Origin: Agromyces sp. Soil535
GTDB taxonomy: Bacteria > Actinomycetota > Actinomycetes > Actinomycetales > Microbacteriaceae
Direction of reading: 5' to 3'
DNA: 64,000 nt
Assembly (NCBI RefSeq): GCF_001428255.1
Contig: NZ_LMRW01000028.1
Span: forward strand, 146,570-210,569
Within the stretch, counting starts at the first letter, position 1. Every line of letters starts with the position of its first letter. Positions 9,806 to 18,153 of this stretch are shown here, piece by piece. Made by a program: the position numbers and the translations under genes. Under the pieces are notes generated by a model. It had not been told where the DNA came from and ran no database searches. It saw only the letters and a list, made by a program, of their open reading frames with translations.

Positions 9806-11062
9806 ATGGCGTCACGCGAACGGGTGGTCCTCATCGGGGGCGGGCTCACGACGGCGCGGGCCGCCGAGTCGCTCCGCCAGTCCGGCTTCGACGGCGAGGT
9901 CGTCGTGCTCGCCGAGGAGCGTCGGCTGCCCTATGAGCGGCCGCCGCTGTCGAAGGGGTACCTCACCGGTGCGGATGCCGCGGGCGTGGTCTATCCGCAC
10001 GACGCCGCATGGTACCGCGCCAACGACATCGACGTGCGGCGTGGCGTGCGGGCCGCGGCCCTCGACACGTCCGCGCACACCGTGACCACGGCTGGGGCGG
10101 ATGCCGCCGACGAGACGTTGCGCTACGACCGGCTCCTGCTCGCCACCGGCTCGTCGCCGCGCCGGTTCACGGGACCCGGAGCCGGACTCCGCGGCGTGCA
10201 CACCCTCCGCCGCCTGCCCGACTCCACGAGGCTGCGCACCGCGTTCCGATCGGGCGACCGGCGCGTCGTCGTGGTCGGCGGCGGCTGGATCGGCCTCGAG
10301 ACCGCCGCGGCCGCGCGCGGCTACGGCAACGACGTGACGGTGCTCGCGCGCGGCGAGGTGCCGCTCGCATCCGCCATCGGGCCGGAGCTCGGCGCCATGT
10401 TCCTGGGGCTGCACGAGGAGCACGGCGTCGACATGCGCATGGGCACCGGCGTCGCGTCGCTCACCGGGGAGGGCGGGCGCGTCACGGGCGTCGTGCTCGG
10501 CACCGGCGAGGAGATCCCCGCTGACCTGGTGCTGTTCGGCATCGGCGCCACGCCGAACACCGAGCTCGCGGCATCCGCGGGCCTGACCGTCGACGATGGG
10601 ATCGTGACGGATGCCGGGTTCCGCACGAGCGCCGACGACGTGTTCGCCGCCGGCGACGTCGCGAACTCGTGGAATCCCCGCCTCGGTCACTGGCTGCGCG
10701 TCGAACACTGGGCGAATGCGCTCAACGGCGGGCAGCTCGTGGGTCGCGCCATCGCGGGCGAGCGTGTCGTCTACGACGACATCCCGTACTTCTTCACCGA
10801 CCAGTACGACCTCGGCATGGAGTACTCCGGTTACGGCGAGCTCGCTGCCGACGCGGAGGTGGTGGTGCGGGGCGACCTTGCCGGGCGCGAATGCATCGCG
10901 TTCTGGCTCGCCGACGAGAGGGTCGTCGCCGGCATGAACGTCAACGTCTGGGACGTCAACGAGGCGGTGCAGCGGCTCATCCGCTCGGAGCGCGTCGTCT
11001 CGCGCGAGGAGCTCGCCGACCCGGGCGTGCCGCTCGACGCGCTCGCCGGGGACGCCACGTGA
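9806..11062 (+). CDS. FAD-dependent NAD(P)H oxidoreductase (ferredoxin-reductase type)
   Basis: The 418-residue protein has an N-terminal FAD Rossmann motif LIGGGLTTARAAESL, a YERPPLSKGYL segment typical of rubredoxin/ferredoxin reductases, a second nucleotide site VVVGGGWIGLETAAAA for NAD(P)H, an FAD-binding AAGDVANS motif, and a Reductase_C tail. Such enzymes pass electrons from NAD(P)H to ferredoxin or rubredoxin. The stop overlaps the next start by GTGA, indicating an operon with the DHPS-like and RibD-like genes. The partner ferredoxin is not nearby. Confidence 0.9.
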   Translation: MASRERVVLIGGGLTTARAAESLRQSGFDGEVVVLAEERRLPYERPPLSKGYLTGADAAGVVYPHDAAWYRANDIDVRRGVRAAALDTSAHTVTTAGADAADETLRYDRLLLATGSSPRRFTGPGAGLRGVHTLRRLPDSTRLRTAFRSGDRRVVVVGGGWIGLETAAAARGYGNDVTVLARGEVPLASAIGPELGAMFLGLHEEHGVDMRMGTGVASLTGEGGRVTGVVLGTGEEIPADLVLFGIGATPNTELAASAGLTVDDGIVTDAGFRTSADDVFAAGDVANSWNPRLGHWLRVEHWANALNGGQLVGRAIAGERVVYDDIPYFFTDQYDLGMEYSGYGELAADAEVVVRGDLAGRECIAFWLADERVVAGMNVNVWDVNEAVQRLIRSERVVSREELADPGVPLDALAGDAT

Positions 11063-11934
11063 ACCAGCCTTTGGGCGGCGCCGTGCGCCGCATCGGCTCC
11101 CGCGAGTTCGACTTCTCCCGGCAGGTCGCGGTGATGGCGATCGTGAACCGCACGCCCGACTCGTTCTACGACCGCGGCCGCACGGACTCGGTCGGTGCAG
11201 CGGTCGCGGCCGCCGAACGCGCGATCGCCGACGGCGCCGATTGGGTCGACATCGGCGGGGCCAAGTTCGCCCCAGGGCCGGCGATCCCGGTGGCGGAGGA
11301 GATCGACCGCGTGGTGCCGGTGGTCGCGGCCCTTGCCGGGTCGGGTGCGGTCATCTCGGTCGACACGTTCCACCCCGACGTCGCGCGGGCGGCGATCGCG
11401 GCCGGCGCGCACGTCATCAACGACACCACGGGGCTGCACGACCCCGCGATGGCCGACGTCGTCGCCGAGGTCGGGGCGACCGTCATCATCACCCACAGCC
11501 TCGCCGCGCCGCGCACGCCATATCCGTCGCCCAGGTACGGCGACGTGGTCGACGAGGTGGTCGCGTTCCTCCGCGGACGAGTGGCGTTCGCCGAGTCCCG
11601 CGGCGTGGCATCCGACCGCATCGTCGTCGACCCCGGACACGACCTCAACAAGCACACCCTGGACTCGCTCGCGCTCACGCGGCGGCTCGGCGAGGTCACC
11701 GCACTCGGGTATCCGACCCTCGTCGCCCTGTCGAACAAGGACTTCGTGGGCGAGAGCCTCGGGCGCCCGCGCGATCAGCGCGTGGAGGGGTCCCTCGCCG
11801 CCGCCGTGTACTGCGTCCTGCAGGGTGCGCGCATCGTTCGGGTGCACAACGTGCGCGAGACCGTCGACGCGATGCGCATGATCGAGGCGATCGAGGGATG
11901 GCGCGAGCCGGTGTTCCTGGAGCACAACCGATGA
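11059..11934 (+). CDS. Dihydropteroate synthase family protein (FolP2-like paralogue)
   Basis: The 291-residue TIM-barrel protein has the DHPS signatures MAIVNRTPDSFYD, ADWVDIGG and SVDTFHP, and an Asn-Asp pair in VINDTTGL. The usual STRPG after DIGGE is replaced by AKFAPGP, and the PABA/pterin loop differs, as in mycobacterial FolP2, a paralogue without demonstrated folate role. I therefore do not call it folP. GTG 11059 overlaps the upstream TGA and its own TGA overlaps the next ATG, so it is translationally coupled on both sides. Confidence 0.85.
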   Translation: MNQPLGGAVRRIGSREFDFSRQVAVMAIVNRTPDSFYDRGRTDSVGAAVAAAERAIADGADWVDIGGAKFAPGPAIPVAEEIDRVVPVVAALAGSGAVISVDTFHPDVARAAIAAGAHVINDTTGLHDPAMADVVAEVGATVIITHSLAAPRTPYPSPRYGDVVDEVVAFLRGRVAFAESRGVASDRIVVDPGHDLNKHTLDSLALTRRLGEVTALGYPTLVALSNKDFVGESLGRPRDQRVEGSLAAAVYCVLQGARIVRVHNVRETVDAMRMIEAIEGWREPVFLEHNR

Positions 11935-12659
11935 GCGCGGCCGTCGATCGCGACATGCTCCTCGCGGCCTACGACCTGCCGGACCGTACGACTCCGCGGG
12001 TGCGCATGAACTTCGTCATGAGCCTCGACGGCGCCGTGACGGTCGAGGGGCGCAGCGGCGGACTCGGCGACGAGAGCGACCGGCTGGCGATGCAGGTGCT
12101 CCGCACGCTCGCCGATGTCGTGCTCATCGGCGCGGGCACGGTGAGGGTCGAGGGGTACGGCGGCCTGCGCGTCGGCGAGTCGGATGCCGCGTGGCGGCGG
12201 TCGCACGGGCTCGCACCCCAGCCCCGCATCGCGGTCGTCTCGTCGCGGCTCGACCTCGACCCGACGCATCCGTTCTTCGCACGAGCCGTGGAGCGCCCGA
12301 TCGTGGTGACCCACGCCGGCGCGCCCGACGAACGCCGAGGGGCCCTCGCCGACGCGGCCGACGTGCTCGTGTGCGGCGACGAGGCGGTGGACCCCCGCGC
12401 GATGCTCGACGCGCTCGCCGGGGCGGGCCTGCCGCAGGTGCTCTGCGAGGGCGGACCGCACCTGTTCGGCTCGCTCATCGAGGCCGACCTCGTCGACGAG
12501 CTCTGCCTCAGCCTGAGCCCGATGCTCGTCGCCGGCGAAGCGGGGCGGATCGTCCGGGGCGCGCCCGAGGTCGAGCTGCCGATGCGGCTCGTGCACGCGA
12601 TTCCCGCCGGCGACCTGCTCCTGCTGCGCTACGCACGTGAGCGTACCGTGCACGGATAG
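11931..12659 (+). CDS. RibD C-terminal (pyrimidine reductase/DHFR-like) protein
   Basis: The 242-residue protein belongs to the RibD_C reductase family, NADPH-dependent reductases with a DHFR fold: MNFVMSLDGAVTVEGRSGGL, VLIGAGTVRVEGYG, and VLCEGGPHLFGSLIEADLVDE. It lacks the deaminase half of RibD. ATG 11931 overlaps the TGA of the DHPS-like gene. Grouped with a DHPS-like protein and an FAD reductase it may act on a pterin or flavin precursor; this is inference. Confidence 0.87.
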   Translation: MSAAVDRDMLLAAYDLPDRTTPRVRMNFVMSLDGAVTVEGRSGGLGDESDRLAMQVLRTLADVVLIGAGTVRVEGYGGLRVGESDAAWRRSHGLAPQPRIAVVSSRLDLDPTHPFFARAVERPIVVTHAGAPDERRGALADAADVLVCGDEAVDPRAMLDALAGAGLPQVLCEGGPHLFGSLIEADLVDELCLSLSPMLVAGEAGRIVRGAPEVELPMRLVHAIPAGDLLLLRYARERTVHG

Positions 12660-12711
12660 CTCGCGAGCCGAGGCATTCCGGCTCGGCGATCGCTGCCGAT
12701 CAGCGCACGGG

Positions 12712-13314
12712 TCAGCGTACGGGATGGTAGACGAGGTGCGTCACGATCGACGTGCTGCGCGCGGAGACCTGCTCGAACGCGGCTGGGGGCACTCCATCGA
12801 ACAGGCGCTCGCCCGCGCCGATGATCGTCGGCGTCACGTGCACGCGCAGCTCGTCGATGAGCCCGGCTGCGAGGAACTGGTTGACCGTCCCCGGGCCGCC
12901 CGCGATCGCCACGTTGCGGTCGCCCGCCGCCGCGCGGGCTCGTTCGAGTGCGGCGTGGATGCCATCGGTGACGAAGTGGAAGGTCGTGCCGCCCTCCATG
13001 GGCAGGTCGGCGCGTTCGCGATGCGCGAGGACGAAGACGGGTCGGTGGTACGGCGGGTTCTCGCCCCACCAGCCGTGCCAGTCCAGGTCCCACTCGCCGC
13101 GGTCGGGGCCGAACATGTGGCGGCCCATGATGAAGGCGCCGGCATCGACGATGGCGTCGATCTCGGCCCTGTTCTCGGCCTCGGCCTCCGGGTCGAACAT
13201 CCAGTCGTGCAGGCGGTCGTGCTCGATGGTGCCGAAGGGCAGCTCGCGGGTCTGGCCGGGGCCGGCGGCGAAGCCGTCCATGGAGACGGAGAGGTCGCAG
13301 GTGACGAGGGACAT
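12712..13314 (-). CDS. Dihydrofolate reductase/RibD-like protein
   Basis: This 200-residue member of the RibD_C/DHFR-like family has LSVSMDGFAAGPGQ, FIMGRHMFG, AIAGGPGTVNQFLAAGLIDE and a C-terminal strand. It is the short YyaP/YwjB class found widely in actinobacteria, with unknown substrate. It is convergent with the preceding operon. SD-like AAGGAGC precedes the ATG. Confidence 0.88.
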   Translation of the reverse strand: MSLVTCDLSVSMDGFAAGPGQTRELPFGTIEHDRLHDWMFDPEAEAENRAEIDAIVDAGAFIMGRHMFGPDRGEWDLDWHGWWGENPPYHRPVFVLAHRERADLPMEGGTTFHFVTDGIHAALERARAAAGDRNVAIAGGPGTVNQFLAAGLIDELRVHVTPTIIGAGERLFDGVPPAAFEQVSARSTSIVTHLVYHPVR

Positions 13315-13379
13315 GCTGGCTCCTTGCTCGAGTCAAACGGATCGCATTCTGCAATTGGTGACGCTAGCGCGTCGTGGGG

Positions 13380-13552
13380 CGTTCGGCACCTGCCCGCGAG
13401 CCACCCGCTCGCGGTGTGCGCCGAGCTCCTCGAGCGCGGAGGCCCCGAGTTCTGGGATCGATTCATGGACGAGCTGCACGAGCAGCACCTCGGCATCCCG
13501 CGCCCCAGGCCAGGCGTCCGCGTTCGCCGAGCTCGCGCGTGCCGAGGCCTGA
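13380..13552 (+). pseudogene. C-terminal remnant of an unidentified gene
   Basis: A stretch with coding character (VCAELLERGGPEFWDRFMDE, then LHEQHLGIPRP) has no start and needs a frame change to reach QASAFAELARAEA and its stop at 13550. The 5' part is missing next to the convergent DHFR-like gene. I do not recognise the family. It could be chance protein-like sequence. Confidence 0.35.
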
Positions 13553-13556
13553 GGGC

Positions 13557-13739
13557 CTACGACCGCGGTCGACCCGCGCGGGTGAGGAGGAACGACCCGA
13601 TTCCCAGGAGCACCGCGACCACCGCGGTGCCTGCGAACAGCGCGGGGAAGCCCATGCCGGCGTCCCTAAGGGGACCGGTGCCGAAGGCGGCGATGCCATA
13701 GCCCACCTGGTAGAACGCGATCACCGATCTCCCTGGCAC
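13557..13739 (-). pseudogene. C-terminal remnant of an MFS-type transporter
   Basis: The 60 codons read as the last two membrane segments of a major-facilitator permease: IAFYQVGYGIAAFGTGPL, GFPALFAGTAVVAVLLGIG, then a short basic tail. A full transporter has about 400 residues; nothing homologous extends upstream. It faces the + strand remnant tail to tail, the two stops lying only four bases apart, so 13.38-13.74 kb looks like a deletion scar that kept only two C-termini. Confidence 0.6.
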
Positions 13740-13800
13740 TCAGGCTAGGACGATTTGCGGGTTCCGTCGACCGAATGTCGACGATCGCCGGGTACGAGTG

Positions 13801-15444
13801 TCAGGCGGCTTCGAGGGCGTGCGCGTCGAGGATCGTGTAGCTGTAGCCCTGCTCGGCGAGGAAGCGCTGGCGGTTCTGGGCGAAGTCCTGATCGACGGTG
13901 TCGCGCGCGACGAGCGTGTAGAAGTTCGCCGAGAGGCCCGACTCCTTGGGGCGCAGGAGGCGTCCGAGGCGCTGCGCCTCCTCCTGCCGCGAGCCGAACG
14001 AGCCCGACACCTGGATCGCGACGGTCGCCTCGGGCAGGTCCACCGAGAAGTTCGCGACCTTCGACACCACGAGCACTGGGGTCCTGCCTTCGCGGAACTC
14101 CTGGTAGAGCCGCTCCCGCTCGTCGACGGGCGTCGCGCCGGTGAGCTGGGGTGCGCCGAGCGCGTCGGCGAGCTCGTCGATCTGGTCGAGGTACTGGCCG
14201 ATCACGAGGATCCGCTCGCCGGCGTGCTTGGCCACGAGCTCTTTCACCACCCCGAGCTTCGCGGGTGCGGTCGCGGCGAGGCGGTAGCGTTCGTCGTCGG
14301 CGGATGCCGCATACGTGAGCCGCTCGGACTGGGGCAGGTCGATGCGCACCTCGAAGCACGCCGCGGGGGAGATGAAGCCCTGCGCCTCGATCTCCTTCCA
14401 GGGTGCGTCGAAGCGCTTGGGGCCGATGAGGGAGAACACGTCGCCCTCGCGGCCGTCCTCGCGCACGAGGGTCGCCGTGAGGCCGAGGCGGCGGCGGGCC
14501 TGGAGCTCGGCCGTGAGCTTGAACACGGGCGCGGGCAGCAGATGCACCTCGTCGTAGACCACGAGGCCCCAGTCGAGGGCGTCGAGCAGGGCGAGGTGGG
14601 CGTACTCGCCCTTCCGCTTCGCGGTGAGGATCTGGTACGTCGCGATCGTGACGGGCCTCACCTGCTTGACCTGGCCGGAGTACTCGCCGATCTCCTCGGC
14701 CGTGAGGCTCGTGCGCCGCAGCAGCTCATCGCGCCACTGCCTGGCCGAGACGGTGTTGGTCACGAGGATGAGGGTCGTGGTCTTCGCCGTCGCCATCGCC
14801 CCTGCGCCGACGAGCGTCTTGCCGGCGCCGCACGGCAGCACGACGACACCCGATCCGCCGTCGAAGAAGTTGTCGACGGCCTTCTGCTGGTAGTCGCGCA
14901 GGTGCCAGTCGGCCTGGTCGAGGTCGATCGGATGAGGCGTGCCCGGCGTGTACCCGGCGAGGTCCTCGGCCGGCCAGCCGAGCTTCACGAGCTCCTGCTT
15001 GAGGGCGCCCCGCGCCCATGCCGCCACGAGGAAGCTCTGGTCGTCGATGCGTTCGGTCAGCAGCGGCGAGATGCGCTTCGCGCCGGCCACCTCGGTGAGC
15101 ACCGCGATGTCGGACGAGTGGAGCCGGAGCGCACCGTCATCGGTGCGGTCGACGATGAGGCGACCGTACCGGGCGACGGTCTCGCGCATGTCCACGGCCA
15201 CGGTCTGCGGCACCGGGAACTTCGCGTAGCGCTCGAGCGTCCCGAGCATGTCCTCCGCGTCATGACCGGCCGCCCTGGCGTTCCAGAGTCCGAGCCGGGT
15301 GATGCGGTAGGTGTGCACGTGCTCGGGTGCGCGCTCGAGTTCGGCGAAGACCGCGAGGTCGTGCCGCGCGTCCTCTGCGAGCGGATGCGCGACCTCGAGA
15401 AGCACGGTGCGGTCGCTCTGCACGATGAGGGGGCCGTCTGACAT
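13801..15444 (-). CDS. DNA repair helicase XPB/ERCC3-like
   Basis: The 547-residue SF2 helicase matches bacterial XPB, a 3'-5' DNA helicase. It has an N-terminal XPB_DRD-like domain, Walker A LPCGAGKTLVGAGAM, DEVH box VYDEVHLLPAP, motif III LTATLVRED, and C-terminal helicase motifs VAIQVSGSFGSRQEEAQRLG with RLLRP. ATG 15444 begins at MSDGPLIVQSDRTVL; a start 48 bases upstream is less likely. The helicase-associated gene lies directly upstream on the same strand, a conserved actinobacterial pair. Confidence 0.95.
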   Translation of the reverse strand: MSDGPLIVQSDRTVLLEVAHPLAEDARHDLAVFAELERAPEHVHTYRITRLGLWNARAAGHDAEDMLGTLERYAKFPVPQTVAVDMRETVARYGRLIVDRTDDGALRLHSSDIAVLTEVAGAKRISPLLTERIDDQSFLVAAWARGALKQELVKLGWPAEDLAGYTPGTPHPIDLDQADWHLRDYQQKAVDNFFDGGSGVVVLPCGAGKTLVGAGAMATAKTTTLILVTNTVSARQWRDELLRRTSLTAEEIGEYSGQVKQVRPVTIATYQILTAKRKGEYAHLALLDALDWGLVVYDEVHLLPAPVFKLTAELQARRRLGLTATLVREDGREGDVFSLIGPKRFDAPWKEIEAQGFISPAACFEVRIDLPQSERLTYAASADDERYRLAATAPAKLGVVKELVAKHAGERILVIGQYLDQIDELADALGAPQLTGATPVDERERLYQEFREGRTPVLVVSKVANFSVDLPEATVAIQVSGSFGSRQEEAQRLGRLLRPKESGLSANFYTLVARDTVDQDFAQNRQRFLAEQGYSYTILDAHALEAA

Positions 15445-15510
15445 AGCGTTCGAGTCTACGCCCGCGCGCTGGACCTTGGAGGCGAAGGCCATTTCCGGGC
15501 CTTCGCGTCG

Positions 15511-17376
15511 TCAGACGTTCGTGGGCGCTGGCGACACCGCGGCGATCGCCGACAGCGGCAGGGTGCGCTCGATGTCCGCCTTGCGGTCGCGGGCGCGCAG
15601 GCGGCCGTTCGCGACGCTCGCGGGCGCGAGCAGGTAATCGGCCGTCTGCCCGCCCGGCATCCGCACCGTGACGGTCAGGGTCTCTTTCGCGCGTGCGGCG
15701 GCCTCGAGCTGACGTGCGAGCCAGGCCTGCTCGGTCGCGCCCTCGTCGCCGGTCGCGAGCACGCGGTCGAGCAGGGCCGCGATCGGGTCGGTCTTCGGCG
15801 GCGGGGGCGGTGCGGGTGCCAGCCGGTGCCGCCGCAACCGGATGATGTCGCCGTTCGCGTCCTCGGCGGCGACGGGGTACTTCGCGTCCGACAGCGCCCA
15901 GAACACGACATCGGGCATGAACCGCGACAGGAGGCGGTGAGGTCCGGTCTGCCGGAGCCCGATCGAGGCGAGCGACTGGTCGACGGCGAGGGTGCGCACG
16001 AGCTGCTCGTCGTCCGAGCGGATCGCGGCCCGCGCCGGCGCGTCCCCCTCGTCGGCGGCCGCCACCCGCACCGAGCCGAATCGGGCTGCGGCCTCCGCGA
16101 CGAGGTAGGCGAGCGGCTGCGGGATGCCGGTGAGCGAGAGTCGGCCGAGGAACTCGAGGATCGATTCCGACGACTCGCCGGCCGCGAGCCCGCGGTTCAC
16201 GGATGCCGCGCTCACTCGGTACGTCGAGGCGAGGTCGCGGCCCTCGACGTCGGCGAACCCGCGCAGTCGGGCGTCGAGCCCCGGCTCGAGCGGCCCGGGG
16301 GACACGATCGAGAGGTCGTGCTGCACGTACACCTTGTCGACCTGGGCCGGGAAGTGGGCCGCGAGCGTGCGGGCCGCTCGGTCGATGTCGCCGGCGAGCA
16401 CGAGCCGGCCGGCCTCGATCGGCTCGCCGGCAACGGCGAGCCCGAGCGACTCGGCGTCGTCGACGAGCCGGTCGAGCGCCTCGTCGATCCATCGCCCGCC
16501 CGCCGGGTAGAACCAGCGGACGTCGTCGCGGAGGTCGGTGGCGGTGAGGGTCTCGCTTCGGCGCGCCACGAGCTCGCGCAGCGGCGTCGGGATCCGATCG
16601 CGCCAGCACTGCGCGAGCCGGCGCCAGCGCGCGGCGGCACTCTGCTGCGTCCACTCGGCGCCGAGGTCGGATTCGAGCCAGAACGCCCCGTCGCGCACGA
16701 CCAGTCCGGCCTCGTCGGCGCGGTGGAACAGGCGCGGGAGCGCTTCGAGCGCGGCGCCGCTCGACTCGGCGAGCCGCTTCGAGTCGGGAAGGGCGAGCCC
16801 GCCCTTGGCGAGCTCACGGGCGGGCTGGGTGCCGAGTTCGGCGAGCAGTTCGGCGGTCGCCGCCACGGTGGCGTATGCGGTCTCGGCCGCGTGTCTCTCG
16901 AGGAGGCTCCGGTCGACGTCGTCGACGCCCACGAGCACGGGAGGGGCGGGTGCCGCGAGCTCGTCGACGGGCGGGATGTCGCGTGGCGTGTGCACGGCGA
17001 TGCGCGCCGTCACGGCGGTGGGCACGTGCACGCGGTTGTCGGTTCGCATCACGAGCAGGGCCCCGGCCAGTTCGTCGAGCAGTGCCGGCGCGGCATCCGA
17101 CAACTCGGCGGAGGCCCCGAGCTGCACGAGTTCGGCATGCACGGTGACGACCAGGGCGTCGCCGTGCTCGTCGGCGACCGATGACGCGGTCGTGAGCACC
17201 GCGAGGTGGCGTCGGTCGAGCCGGGTCAGGGCGTAGTCGAGGGAGTCGGGTGCGAGGAGCACCTCGGCGAGGTCGAAGAGGTCGCGCACGCCGCCGGCGT
17301 CGAACTCGCGCGACTGCAATGCCGACGCGAGTTCCTGTCGCGGCAGCCCGCGGAGTCGTGCAGCGAGCTCGAGCAT
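15511..17376 (-). CDS. Helicase-associated (XPB partner) domain protein
   Basis: The 621-residue protein has no Walker motifs. It belongs to the actinobacterial helicase_C_3 / helicase-associated family always seen next to XPB. The N-terminal half (MLELAARLRGLPRQELASAL) and the mid-region YVQHDLSIVSPGPL are recognisable; the C-terminus contains PLSAIAAVSPAP. It probably loads or regulates XPB in DNA repair or transcription; this is inferred from neighbourhood. The gap to xpB is 66 bases, consistent with an operon. Confidence 0.82.
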   Translation of the reverse strand: MLELAARLRGLPRQELASALQSREFDAGGVRDLFDLAEVLLAPDSLDYALTRLDRRHLAVLTTASSVADEHGDALVVTVHAELVQLGASAELSDAAPALLDELAGALLVMRTDNRVHVPTAVTARIAVHTPRDIPPVDELAAPAPPVLVGVDDVDRSLLERHAAETAYATVAATAELLAELGTQPARELAKGGLALPDSKRLAESSGAALEALPRLFHRADEAGLVVRDGAFWLESDLGAEWTQQSAAARWRRLAQCWRDRIPTPLRELVARRSETLTATDLRDDVRWFYPAGGRWIDEALDRLVDDAESLGLAVAGEPIEAGRLVLAGDIDRAARTLAAHFPAQVDKVYVQHDLSIVSPGPLEPGLDARLRGFADVEGRDLASTYRVSAASVNRGLAAGESSESILEFLGRLSLTGIPQPLAYLVAEAAARFGSVRVAAADEGDAPARAAIRSDDEQLVRTLAVDQSLASIGLRQTGPHRLLSRFMPDVVFWALSDAKYPVAAEDANGDIIRLRRHRLAPAPPPPPKTDPIAALLDRVLATGDEGATEQAWLARQLEAAARAKETLTVTVRMPGGQTADYLLAPASVANGRLRARDRKADIERTLPLSAIAAVSPAPTNV

Positions 17377-17386
17377 CGGCCGCCGG

Positions 17387-17662
17387 TCAGCTCGACCCGG
17401 CCCGGCCCGCGCGGGCGCGGCGCACGCCGCTCACGATGAGCAGCGCGATGAGCAGGAGGAACGCGATCGGCAACCCGAACAGCGGCAGCGTGAGGACGGC
17501 CGGCCAGATGCCCTGACTGAATCCGTCGTTCGCGCCGGCGCCGGCCAAGGTGCCGATCATGACCGCGACGAAGGCGAGGATCGAGATTGCCACGATGCCG
17601 ACGAACATGTAGGCGAGGACGCGCTCGGCACGGTGCTGGGTGATGGGGCCTGAGTCGCTCAC
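17387..17662 (-). CDS. Small two-helix membrane protein
   Basis: The 91-residue protein has a short polar N-terminus, two hydrophobic segments (about residues 16-41 and 52-78), and a basic C-terminus RRARAGRAG. No family function is known to me; similar proteins sit upstream of XPB-associated genes in this group. It starts 10 bases before the helicase-associated ATG, so it is likely first in that operon. Confidence 0.75.
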   Translation of the reverse strand: MSDSGPITQHRAERVLAYMFVGIVAISILAFVAVMIGTLAGAGANDGFSQGIWPAVLTLPLFGLPIAFLLLIALLIVSGVRRARAGRAGSS

Positions 17663-17772
17663 CTCACCAGAATAGGGCAGCGGGCCGACGCAGGTCTCGC
17701 GGACTCCTAGACTGGACCGTGGACGGGCGCCCGATTCGGCCTGTCCCGATACATGCGAGCGAGGTTCACACG

Positions 17773-18153
17773 ATGCCCACCGGCAAGGTCAAGTTCTACG
17801 ACGAGGAGAAGGGATTCGGCTTCATCAGCTCCGATGACGGCCAGGAGGTCTTCCTCCACGCGTCCGCTCTTCCCGCCGGCGCGACCGTGCGTGCGGGCAC
17901 CCGTCTCGAGTTCGGCGTGGCGCAGGGCAAGCGCGGCGCCCAGGCCCTCTCCGTGCGCGTGCTCGAGGCACCCGTCAGCCTCGCCAAGATCAACCGCAAG
18001 CCCGCCGACGACATGGCGATCATCGTCGAGGACGTCGTGAAGGTGCTCGACGGCATCGGCGCCGACCTGCGGCGCGGTCGTTACCCCGACAGGTCCAAGG
18101 CGCGCACGGTGGTCGCGGTGCTGCGCAAGGTGGCTGACGATCTGGATGTCTGA
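17773..18153 (+). CDS. Extended cold-shock-domain protein
   Basis: The 126-residue protein has an N-terminal cold-shock domain (KVKFYDEEKGFGFISSDDG, VFLHASALP) and an extra C-terminal helical domain of about 55 residues (KINRKPADDMAIIVEDVVKV, then a Lys/Arg-rich end). This is the CspB-type long form of actinobacteria. Its stop overlaps the DUF3027 start by 8 bases, so the two are cotranslated. Confidence 0.92.
   Translation: MPTGKVKFYDEEKGFGFISSDDGQEVFLHASALPAGATVRAGTRLEFGVAQGKRGAQALSVRVLEAPVSLAKINRKPADDMAIIVEDVVKVLDGIGADLRRGRYPDRSKARTVVAVLRKVADDLDV

Noticed and set aside
11059..11934. Naming the DHPS-like gene folP
   Set aside because: The STRPG substrate loop is replaced, as in FolP2 paralogues, and no other folate gene is adjacent.
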